A DNA stretch of 64,000 nt from Nematostella vectensis (Eukaryota; Cnidaria; Anthozoa; Actiniaria; Edwardsiidae): assembly GCF_932526225.1 (NCBI RefSeq), contig NC_064041.1, positions 7,709,042 through 7,773,041 on the forward strand, read 5' to 3'. The position numbers and the translations under genes were made by a program. Shown one piece after another: positions 1 through 11,700 of this stretch (position 1 is the first letter of the stretch; every line of letters starts with the position of its first letter). A model generated the notes under the pieces. It was not told the DNA's origin. It was given only the letters and a program-made list of their open reading frames with translations, and made no database searches.

Positions 1-170
1 TTTTTGGGGGGAGTCATTAATAAAACAGGGGCTTGGATTTTTTGGGGGGGAGTCATTAATAAAACATGGGCTTGGATTTTTTTGGGGGGAGTCATTAATA
101 AAACAGGGGCTTGGATTTTTTTGGGGGGGAGTCATTAATAAAACAGGGGCTTGGATTTTTTTGGGGGGAG
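1..170. repeat. Minisatellite, about 39-bp unit, about 4 copies
   Basis: A unit containing GTCATTAATAAAACAGGGG followed by a T run and a G run is repeated about four times head to tail, starting at the window edge, so the array may continue to the left. Units differ mainly in T and G run length. It carries no credible coding sequence; the antisense reading frame that continues to about 320 is low-complexity. Confidence 0.85.
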
Positions 171-377
171 GTGTAACTAAAGGAACTAGATAAAATATTA
201 TGCAAATATCCCCTTTTCTTCCCAATCCCACTTTCTTCCATCATTTCTATTTGCTTACCCCACACCACCCTATCCTTACCCCCCTCTATCCCTATTCCTA
301 CCCCCTCCCTAATCGCTACCAATACCCCCCAACAACTTTATATTTATTTTATTTTATTTTTTTCTAAATAAACCTTA

Positions 378-447
378 CCTTCACAAGGATTTGAACCACT
401 GACCTTTAGATTGAAGCTCCAATGCATTACCAACTGCGCTATCGAGG
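378..447 (-). other. tRNA-like segment (SINE head or tRNA pseudogene)
   Basis: Read on the minus strand, this 70-nt segment has an A-box-like TAGCGCAGTTGG and a B-box-like GGTTCAAATCC at tRNA spacing, and an anticodon arm that can pair (TTGGA with TCTAA). The T stem pairs poorly and the base before the anticodon is C instead of U, so it is probably not a working tRNA. It resembles a degenerate initiator or elongator tRNA-Met and could be a SINE promoter. It lies about 275 bp upstream of the integrase gene; whether the two are related is unknown. Confidence 0.4.
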
Positions 448-721
448 ATTTTGTTGGTGAAATTGTTCGCATAACATTTTTATGTCGGCAATGTATTATA
501 ATTTATGCGCAAATGACATTAAAATTCACGCATGCGCAAAGTACATGATACGTACTTAGCAATATTGCCGACTGTGTAAACAGCCAGGAATTCTTGAAGC
601 AAATAGATACTATAAAAGAGCAAGCAAAGACTCAGAAATCTGGCATCAATGTTTTCATCACTGACGAGTTCTATTTCTTAAAGAAAAAGCAAAAGGCAAC
701 GAACGTAGAATAAGCAACCAA

Positions 722-2132
722 ATGACGAAGACCAAAATCGAAGCTATAAAAAGAAAGAAATGGACCCTAAATGCCAAAAACAAAGTAGTTTCAAGTGGAG
801 GAAAGCCATTTCTATGTCGAAGCCAACTACATCAAAATCTGTCATTTGCACACCAAAGAGTGGCTCACAGAGGACGACAAAAAACTGAAAAATGGATCCA
901 AGATAACTTTGCAGAAGTCACACAGAAAGTGATCAATGTGTTCGTACAGTTGTGCAAATATCACGCCAAACAAAAACCCATAACAAGTCGTGTTAAAGAG
1001 GTTACTAAACCATTTCAAGCGCCAACATTTCTCTCTTTAATCGAGTTAGATCTAATGGATTTCCGTAACACGCCGTGCAAATGCAGTAAGCGCCATCAAT
1101 GGGTGCTAAACATTATCGATCACCATTCAAAGTACGTAACTTGTTGGCCATTGAAGGGAAAGAATGCAGTTGAAGTCTTACAAGGTCTTAAAAACTACTG
1201 CTACTCATTTGGTTTTCCAAAGAAAATATTTTGTGATAACGGTACTGAGTTTTCAAATGCCATGCCGGATTCCTTCTGTGAAGAAAACAACATAGAAATT
1301 TGCCATGAATCTCCAAGGACACCAACTACTCAAGGCCTTGTAGAAAGAAGCAACCGCACATGGAAGGAGGACATGCGAGCAATACTAATCTCAAAGCAAA
1401 AAAGTGTTGGTGAATGGTGCAAAGCAACAATGGAAGCCTCATATACTATGAACATAACGTATCATAGAGCTATTAAATGTTCACCGTACGAAGCTGTCTT
1501 TGGGTTTAAAGCCCACCGTGAGGTCATCAGAATTGAACAAGATGGACAAGAGGTTCAAGAAGAACAACTAGAAGACAACCCAACAGTACCACTTGAACAA
1601 GAAGAACAACTAGAAGACAACCCAACAGTACCACTTGAACAGGAAGAACAACTAGAAGACAACCCAACAGTACCACTTGAAGAAGAAGAACAACTAGAAG
1701 ACATCCCAACAGTACCACTTGAACAAGAAGAACAACTAGAAGACAACCCAAAAGTACCACTTGAAGAACATTTTGACAATGAGGGAAGGAAATGTAAGCG
1801 TCAAAAAATCTGTGAATCACAGAAAACATATAATGAAAAAAATGAAAAAACAAACACAGAAAGCAAAGAAATTCAAATTTAATGTATATGAGATTGTTGC
1901 TATTCAAATACATAAGTCTGACAAAGTCAGTAAATTACATCCTAATATGCTCATTGGCAAAATTACAGAGATTGATTCCACAAGTAATTATGTAAAAGTG
2001 GTAACACAGTTTGGTATCATTAAAGGGCTTATTGCCCCAACTAGACTAAATGCTTGTAATGCAACAAATGTTGCATTTGATTATGATCACAAGGTATCGT
2101 TCACATATTCATGTAAACAATGTCAATCATAA
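722..2132 (+). pseudogene. DD35E integrase-type transposase, frameshifted near its C-terminus
   Basis: The first frame (722-1882, 386 aa) encodes an rve-type integrase core. The acidic residues lie in IELDLMDF (D110 or D113), IFCDNGTEF (D172) and QGLVERSN (E208), which gives the D-35-E spacing of retroviral and Ginger-like integrases. An N-terminal segment resembles the HHCC zinc-binding region, but only one clear Cys (LCKYH) is visible. After the core come five 14-residue acidic repeats (EQLEDNPTVPL, about 1555-1765). A second frame open to 2132 carries what looks like the missing basic C-terminal domain (NVYEIVAIQIH...IGKITEID), so one frameshift separates core and tail. No reverse transcriptase or LTRs are visible, which suggests a Ginger or KRBA2-like transposase gene or a domesticated relative rather than a full retroelement. 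It probably sits in a DUSP12 intron. Confidence 0.7.
1552..1770. repeat. 42-bp coding tandem repeat inside the integrase gene
   Basis: Five copies of a 42-bp unit encode an acidic 14-residue repeat ending in NPTVPL. The unit is a multiple of three, so the frame is kept through copy-number change. The frame is lost just downstream. Antisense Ser/Cys-rich reading frames over this block are shadows of the repeat. Confidence 0.85.
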
Positions 2133-2198
2133 CTGTCAATAAACTGCCTTCTGGTTAAAACACTCATCATTTTTTTAACCAACTACCTAACAATAGAC

Positions 2199-2510
2199 TG
2201 TAGTTAGAATATAAAGCCATACCCAACCTTGTCCCTAAACCTAACCCCAAGATACTATGAATATAAAACGGTCCCAACCTTCTCCCTAAACCTAACCCCA
2301 AAGTACTATGAATATAAAGCCGTAACCAACCTTGTCCCTAAACCTAACCCCAAGGTACTATGAATATAAAGCCATACCCAACCTTGTCCCTAAACCTAAC
2401 CCTAAGGTACTATGAATCTTTCAAACTAGTGTGAAATTTTTCAAACCAGTTTGAAAAATTCAAACCAGTTTTAAAAATTCAAACCAGTTTTAACAATTTC
2501 AAACCAAGAA
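2199..2510. repeat. 52-bp tandem repeat (4 copies) plus about 20-bp repeat
   Basis: Four copies of a 52-bp unit (TATGAATATAAAGCC...CCCTAAACCTAACC) run from about 2207 to 2415. They are followed directly by several copies of a shorter unit built on TTCAAACCAGTTT, to about 2510. Non-coding, between the integrase remnant and the first DUSP12 exon seen here. Confidence 0.8.
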
Positions 2511-2742
2511 GCATTCAAACCACAACATCTATGCGCCAAAATCGCGGGTATAGATGGCAACTGCATTTAATTATCCCTATGTTTTTTTTTTTCAAATTAT
2601 AATTTTTGGGGGTACAGAGGTCTTCCTTGCTGCAGTGCTTTGAATATCCTACATGTTACAGTAGTAAATACTTACACAAATCATAACTGTGTTTGAAAGA
2701 TAAGGCTTAAAAACTAATTTGTTGCTTTTTTTTTTTGTACAG

Positions 2743-5700
2743 ATGGTTGTCATTCAAGAACTGATATTCTAGCAAAATTTATTCAGGAATTTAAATCCCC
2801 AATGGAAAGAAGCCAAAATATTTATAAATGCAAAAAATGCAGGTATTTTGAATACAAATGAGGCCTTGCTCAGCTATTGTTGCTCTCAGCAGCTTTTTGA
2901 TTGTCTTCCATTTGTTTTGTATTGTATCCATCCTTGATATAACCAGAGCTGTAGCAGGCCATGAAATAGGGGACTTAAGATTCACGACCTGGGAGGGGTG
3001 ACGATGCACACATTGTATTTCTCTACCCACTAAAAGAAAAATGTGGTAGCCCGCATTGAAGTCTTGCGTGTGACCCTTCCTCAACTCTCCATCGTCGTAA
3101 ATCTTTAGGTCACTAATATTTCGCAGGTGCGTACCCTGGATTGGCTGAAATGGGAGGTGTGCAATCATGGGTATTATATGGAAAAAACATAGTATTTGGA
3201 GATTCCTTTATAAGAAATGACCGACTTTTTGGCTGCCAAGGGGGGTGCACATGCACCCTGCGCACCCCCTGTGTGCAAGCTTGTTTAGCTATGGCCTTAC
3301 TGATTGTTACTTTTTCATTTTTGAGAATATTGTGGTGGCACATCCCTGCTATAGCCATTTTACCCATGCCCCTACTAATTATTAAGTATTCCAAGTTTTG
3401 AGAATTTCCTAGACTCTTTAAACAAGGATTTCTGAGTCATAAACCTTAATCTCTCTTATTCTAATTCCTAACTCAAAAAGAAATTAGTCTATGCTATTAT
3501 TGCACAATGAAATCAAATTTAGACTTTCTTTTACAAAAAAGTAAGTCGCTTGTTTCTTTCAACACAATAGCATTTGTAAACACAACTCTTTATTACATGT
3601 CTTGACCATCTGCTTTACAATATACAAACCCTATAATATACTCCTTACACAGGTAGCCCAGTCATAACACAGGTAGCCCGGTCATAACACAGGTAGCTGG
3701 GACACTACAAACACTAATGAGCAGAATATTAATAATTGTAGTAATGTTAATTTTTAACATCTTTACCATCTTTTAAAATAAACAACACACAGGGTATTGG
3801 CTTCCACTAATAATTCTCACTATCTTGATTTAGGGTGACTCTGTTCAATTCTGGAAGCACAGTTGAGCATGAGACCGGAAGTATGCCCTTCAATTGGCAA
3901 AAGAAAGATCAAACACACCTCAATACATCCATGCCCTTGTGCACATCTCTCTTCATAGAACCAGTAGAATGGATGCTTAGTGGACTTCAAGGCACAGTTG
4001 CGGGGAAGGTATTGCTGATTACTTATTTCCTTATCCAATTGAGGCAGTACAGCCTTATTTTAAATAGAATGCTAGTTTAGCACCCAGCTTCCAATAAGTG
4101 CGAAGGCACAACATACAAAAAGGCACCAGCTCTTCAAATAAGTGCCAAATTTCTGTTTTCACTATCAACGTAAATAGTTTTATTTCTTGCTGTTTTATGA
4201 TTTGGCATGAATTTCATGTATATTTTTAAAATAATGACAACTCAGTTTCATATAAATCTGTTAAAGCCGCATTGTCACCAGTTAACTTCCGGTCGATTAC
4301 CTAACAATCTTCGATGATTTTTAACGGAAAACGTGAAGATCATTTCAAAATATTGAAAGCATTGTGTCTATTGGAAGTTTCTTTGAGGATGTGACTGATA
4401 ATTTAGAGCGGATGGCCTGTTTAATATATCGGATTCTAATAGATTCTTTTGTCTTTTGACGGTTGAAGTTTCCGTCCGACCACCTTAATTAATATGGTGA
4501 CAATGCGGCTTTAAGTCTGAATTTAAAAAAAAGTGCCCTGTTAGAAAGTAACAGCCCTGCTCTTAGGGCTCCCTCTCATATACGGTAATTGAATAAGTCC
4601 TCAGGGTGACAAATGAAGCATTTCACAGGTACATGTATGCAGTTATATTTGTTTTAAAATACTAAGCCCTTTGTTTTGTCATTTGAATCAGATCTGCTGC
4701 CCGAAATGCTCAGCTAGGCTAGGATCATTCAATTGGGCAGGTACTGTATGCAGACAATAATTTGTTCATTTTGTATTATTATAATAATAGGGGGTACCCG
4801 AAACATGTTTATACCTATTTCCAAACACTTTGTCTTGTGCAAAGTTCTACAACCCAAAGATGCTTATAGGTACTAGTTATTCATAATAATAACAAATAGA
4901 TAAACTTCAGCCATGCCAGAGAACCATCCACTGATTACCTTCAATGGATAATTTTGTAGAAATATATTGAGTTCCATGTTGGTTATTTGCAACGCTTTTT
5001 GAATGAGGTGTATATGGAATATTGGAACAAGGATTGAATATGAGGCCAATACCACACTGTTTTATTATTATTATGACTAAGGTAATATAGATGCTGATGG
5101 AGAGTTAACAGAGATGCCCCTACATCATCATAACTTTTGCAAATCATGAATGATGCTACTGGCCCCACCCCATACCACAGCTATGGCTCTATTAAGCCAA
5201 TTAAAGCCTATGTCTGATGTGATGGTCGTTACGGTGATGAACTCTGCTCCCAAAAATTGAATTAAAAACTATAATTGAATTTTAGGCGACAATTATGTTG
5301 GGTTATGTATACGTTGTTATTTTCTTGTGATTCTGCCTACAAAATGGGATGGGAACATCAAAGCATGCCTGCTGTAGCTAGATAAATTATGCCTTTATCA
5401 TTTTGAGAATAGAGGTGTGGACCCAGTGGGTAGAATGCGTGCGCTGCCGCTTTTGTCGCCAAATGTAGGTCATTTCATATTGAAGGATCGTCGGGTTTCC
5501 ACAAAACGAAGACCTAAAACCTAAAACCTGTGACCCCAAAAGCTACGACCCCAAAAGCAACGACCCCAAAATATTGCCGTTATTATTTAGCCTCCCTTGT
5601 TTTTCAAAATGGCTACACAGCGTGGAAGTTTCATGTGGAATCAGTGATCCTTATGAGACAATTAGTTAGTTCAATTTTTTTTTAATTGGGAAATAGGGAA

Positions 5701-8700
5701 AAGCACTACTTGTGTTTCCAGGTGGTCGTTTCTTAAAACGCCGGAAAACTCAGAAACCCGGAATGTCACCCAGTAAACTTTTTGGGTGTTTCTTCAAAAA
5801 ACTTAATTGCCCGCTAACTTACGGCAAAAAGCTTCATGTTCTAGTTGTGTCTAGTTGTGAAGTTGTAGAAAGTTTTCATCACAGGGAAAACCATTCCAAT
5901 GCCCGGTAAAAAGTGGGGCAATCAAGGCTAACATCATTTTATCGGTTTTCCTACCAACCAATCAGGTTTCATCTCTGTCAATGATTTGACATTTAGCTGT
6001 CACAGTGCGCCTAAAAAATATAAACAGCTTTGCGAAATTATTAGAAGTTTTTCTACAAAATGAGACTTTATGTACTTTTTTTTGTCTTTCTTTCGAAAAA
6101 TGCCGATGCCACAGCAATGTTTAGGGTGCAAGTTGTCTACAGACATCGACAAAACTAGGATTTCAATAACTATTTAGCCAATCTATTCATAAACTTTGGA
6201 AATTATAATTTACTTGTCGGAAACCCGTATCGGCACGCTACGCTAAAGCTTTGGTTTGATAAACGCTCTCGCCATACCCTGGTTCCAGAGCCTCTAACGT
6301 CTCTCTATTTAGTGGCCAGCGAGGTTGAGACGTTCGAGTCTCTGGAACCAGGGTATGGCGAGAGCGTTTCTCTAAATTACCTGTAATTACCGGGTCTGGT
6401 TACCGGGAGAGTTTTCGGGATCATTTTTCGGGCAAAAGAGCATGTCTGAAAAATAAGTGCAACTACAATTTTCAATGGGACAAATAACGACGATTAAAAA
6501 TGGTTTGTTCATTGGCGCGCGCAAATGAGAATATTTCTTTCATGAAAAGCACAACAGAATTTGCTGAATTACCTCATTAGGATCACTGATTCCATATGAA
6601 ACTTTCGCGCTGTGTAGCCATTTGGGAGACAAAGTAGACTAAATAATAACTGCATTTTTTTTTTGGGGGGGGGGGGTCGTAGCTTTTGGGGTCACAGGTT
6701 TTAGCTACTAGGTTTTATGTCTTCGTTTTGTAGACACCCAAGGATCGTCTATGACACCTATTACTGCCCCCCCCATCCCCCCCCCCCCCCCCACACACAC
6801 ACACACAACCCCCCCTGTAAATCCTAGGTACAGGCCTATATAATGCTATAGGCCAACCAAGCAAGTATAGTGCCAGTGTAATGGATAATAGCCGACTTGC
6901 ACAAAGACAAAATCACATGTCTTTGAGAGGCAAACTCAATCCATGATAAACACAGAAATGGCTGCGGCCGTCACGTCAGAGAGCGGCAACAAATAGAATC
7001 CTTCAACCGAATAAGCTTTTTCTGACAAAAAAAACTTTCTGACCAATTTGTAAGCGCTGAATTAGTTCTTTTTGTCGATGTTATTTTGTATCCAAAAGCA
7101 ACAAATAGAATCCTTCAACCGAATAAGCTTTTTCTGACAAAAAACTTTCTGACCAATTTGTAAGCGCTGAATAAGTTCTTTTTGTCGATGTTATTTTGTA
7201 TCCAAAAGCAACAAATATAATCCTTCAACCGAATAAGCTTTTTCTGACAAAAAAACTTTCTGACCAATTTGTAAGCGCTGAATAAGTTCTTTTTGTCGAT
7301 GTTATTTTGTATCCAAAAGCCGGAGTGCGCGCAAATTTACCACGCAAATGAGCCACCTAATTTCTCTATACAAGTAGCCTATTTAGGACCCTAATACTTC
7401 AGCTAGGTAACTTGATAATAAGCAGTGAAATTTATAGAAATTTTTTAATAACGATATTGGCTTTTTAATATCTAATTTCAATTGCGAGCATAACGCACAT
7501 ATATTGGAGCATGATTTACTGTATCTTGTTCACCAAAGTGTAGTTCTGGAAGCCAGTAAACTTAATTCTTATTTTTTTTTTCACGAACCAAACGGTTTAG
7601 CATGTTAGCATCCTTAGTTAAGTGACTCCCACCTAATGTGTCTCGCCCCATTTTCTGTCGTATCTCAAACAAGCCCTTGTGGGATCACCTGCTCTTACAT
7701 CTCTTACATACACGGTTGTACAAACTTTATCGCCATTTGCATAAAAAGTGAATTTCAGAAATGAAGGCTTCCGCAATTAGCGTTTCTTCTTTATAATGAT
7801 AGCAATCTCAAACGCTTCCCGCTTTAAACATTTCACAACTATCCATTTTCTTCAAATAACCATTACGGAAGATAATATTATCAACAAGAACAAATTCTGG
7901 CATCCCTTCTAGAATATTCGCTTCGTTTTTTGAATTTTTAGCCTTTCTTTCTCACTGCTATTGCCATGGAGTCTTTACTATAGAACAAGAAAAAAAAAAC
8001 GTGAAAGATAACGATTATTGTAAAAATATAGGCTAGATTTCCAGCTTGTCTCCGTAAGCCTGCTATCCGGCAAGACCTACCACTGGAAAACCAGGTTGAG
8101 AGACGCTCTACTTTCTCAGAAATGTATGACTCGTCTTTATATTATACCAAGTTACTTGTTACAGCGTTATTAAATTTGTTTTTTCTTCTGTACTTGCTAC
8201 TCCCTTTGTTATTCTTGCATCAATGATGTTTGGTCCAAATAACACTGCAAACACCACGACTATAGTGTTAAAAAGCTATACCAAAACATTTTCTTGAGCT
8301 CTTTTCGGGGTCCGATTTCATAATGGCATAGACAAACAAGTTCGGTGCAGAGTTTAGAAAACTGATCTGAAACAATACAAACATACCGATCTAACTATTT
8401 CAAAAACTTTATTTACATTTTCTTGAGGTCTATTAGGAAGTAAGATTTCACAATGGCATAGACAAACAAGTTCGGCGCAGAGTTTAGAAAACTGATCTGA
8501 AATACTACAAATATGCCATCTATAGTGTTATTGAGAGTGTAATCATTTAAAAAACTTGAACATTTTCTTGAGCTCTTTTCGGAAGTCGGATTTCATGATG
8601 GCATAGACAAAGAAATTCGGCGCCGAGTTCAGAAAACTTGTCAATGCAGCAGCGATTGTCACTCCGTTCGACCCAACGCACGAGCTCACGATATAATTAC

Positions 8701-11700
8701 AACCTAGCCAGTACAGATAGATAGAGTTACAAACTAGAAATATCGCCACTACCATTCCGACTGCCGCTATGTCTTTATGTCGACGTCTTTCTTGACGTTT
8801 TTCCTTGCCCGCCGCAGACTCGCCTGTTTTTAACGTATTGCTCATGGAGTTCTCCCCACCGTCTCTAGCGTTGACAGAATGTTGTGCATTGATTTGCTTA
8901 TGGTGTTTGAACAAAACAAGACCTATTTTTGTGTACGCATAACACATGAAAATATTTGGAAGGATGGTAAAGATTATAATGTAGCTTAAGCGATATGCTA
9001 ATGTTGATATCACTATTACGTTTAAAAGTTCAAAAAGATGGGGTATTTCTGTCAGAAATGGAATAAACCAAAACAGCGCGATTACTATGTTAGTTTGGCG
9101 CGTAAACGGGATATGAGAAAACGGGTGAACAACCGCGATGTATCGATCAAGCGTCAATAAGCAGAGGTTTGTCACCGATAAATTCGTGGTGACATTGACG
9201 AAAAACGTGATGAAAGCCCAAACGGTTTTCCCACACGAAGTTCCATAAATACACGTCAGAAAAGCTGGCCAATTAAACACGCCCACTAAGAGATCAGCGA
9301 TTCCCAGAGAGAGAATGATCCGCCCGTTCGGAGATTCTTGGTTCAGCAGGTTTTTTCTGCTACATAGGATATAGACAACAAGTGCGTTTCCAAGAACCGT
9401 GATTATTGTTATAATACCGTGAACCACCCAAAACCAGACATCTACACTAAGAAAAAATGTAGCGTACGGGTTGAACGTCTCGTTTGCCATTAGAGAGGCT
9501 GTCCTGAGTTTTTCTTCCTTCCTTCTTGATAGTGATCCAAGCACGGCACGATGCGATAGCTTCTAAGCTAGCCAAAATCCAAGTTAAGCCATGAGTTTGA
9601 TTCCTTCAATGATCTGCTTCTATCTGTCTGTAGTAATGTAGTGTGTCTCAAATTAAAGATTGTCAGCAATAAAAACAGATAGTTAAAGGTGAGTTATCGT
9701 TTGCAACCCAATGAAGGATTTCTGTTGTATAGTACCAGAACTTGACAAATAACTTTTCTTTTTGGAAAATCACCGAGTTGTGAGTGATTGAAAGCTACTA
9801 TTGCAATTGTGCGTTTTGGGATTTTCAAATTATCATCACATCAACCAGCACGTTTACATCTCAGGCTCTTGGACCAAACTTTTTGTCCATGTTTTAAACC
9901 TTGGAAAACCTCTGTTAATGTCCCACAAGTTGTCACTTTTCAACGTCAAGAAGTTGGCTTCAGAGTAGCCTGCCATTAAAGTCTTGCATTTCAAAAATTC
10001 AAATGTCCAAAATATTCTTAAATGCTATCACACTAATTTTTGACAGATAAAACAATCCTTCTCAATAACCCATAAAGCTTTTGCACGCAGACGTAAACTA
10101 ATCGAGTTCTGTGAGTATCGATGTTTGTACCCTGAACTTTCGTTTACCGAGCTATCGACTCCGTTATTTCGCTAACATCTGAATACGTTGCCTTAAACGC
10201 ACTTACGCAGTCATAATTTGTATACAGTATGCCAAGCAATTAGCTCTCGAAAAGTACAGCTGCTCACATTGTAGACCATTCATTCAATGTTTCTGGGGCT
10301 TGACAATTTGACTAAGTGCTTATCAGTTATTGCTTTAGTCGGGATAATATATGCGCTACTGGATATTTACCATTTCTTGTTTTTTCATTAAGCCCTGTGC
10401 AAACTGCGCCAGCACCGGCCAGCATTGCTGGCAAATTCTTGCTCGGCTGACTACAAGACAAAGAAATGTCAGAAAGTTCATTTCCCATTTTTTCTTTGTC
10501 CTATAGTCAGTCAAGCGAAAATTCGCCAGTTTGCACGGGGCATAACATCCAGCCTGTACTTCTAATAAAAATCAGTCCTCTGTTTGTTCCGTTAGAATTA
10601 AGCAAATAGACCTACTGCTGGTCGATGTGGTAAATAACATATTAATTTTTTTTTAAAGTTGATCCATACTAATTTTAGAATATTGGCTTTATTCCTATAA
10701 TGGTTTTTCCGATTAAAAATATAAAAGTTTTTGATTGTTGTTTTCAGATCTCTTCAGAATGGCCCGATCTTTGTTTCGTTTCAATCCCAGGAATATTTTG
10801 TTCTCCTTGCCGAGCTGTAGAAGTTTTTGTAGCATATAATTTATGAAAAGCAATTGAAAAAGATCCCTGTTGATTAATTGATTTCCCTCTGTGAATTTAT
10901 TATATATATTTAAAATTATGTGAAGAAAAAAAAACGAAGGCCAAAAAACGAAGCCAAACAATCCTTAGATATTTCTTCTATTTGCTTTGGGGGCAGACGC
11001 TTTTTTCCATAATCTTTTGAAAGATTCCAGGTGGAAGCTGTCCCACTGCCCCCATGCTAGCTTCGGCCCTGTAAGACGAAGAAGACTGAAACCATCAAAC
11101 ACGGGAAATTACATATGCTGTGTACGTGGCTTATTATGCAAAGAAACCCAATTAGATTTTTTTTTTCTGGGCTTTATCCCCCATTTACTTTATGCCTCTC
11201 GGTGGCAAAGTCGAGGGTTTAAACGTTGGACGTGATCTTTTAACGTAGAATATTGGCAAGCTTGGTCATTTTGTTTTCTTACAGTAAGAGGCTAACAGTA
11301 ATTTGAAAATTACCAACTCAGGCCTAGAAGCAATTTCCGCGCTAAAAACACGGGCAGATAATGCCAATGCGTGAAAGGCCTTCTAACGTTTTGTAAACAA
11401 AACTGCTTTCACAGAGTTAACTAGTCTTTTGTGAAACGTCTTTCTTGCTTGGGTTATTAGTCGGCTTTTCGCCTTATGCTCTACTGCCTTTTTCAATATT
11501 TGGTGAAGTCTCATTTAACAATATCCAACTGCTAAAAAGCTTTCTGGCCTCCGTCATTCAAACCAAGGATGCTGTTTAACCACTTACGGAAAGGGGGCCT
11601 GATTAAGAAACCATTTTAGTGCTGGCTAATAAAAAAACTCTTCAAGGATTTTGAATAACGGAAACTAGAAGGCGATTTAGCAGTTAAAGAATGTTGGTCA

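Noticed and set aside
95-322. 75-residue minus-strand frame
   Set aside because: Begins at TTG, overlaps the tandem repeat and is low-complexity.
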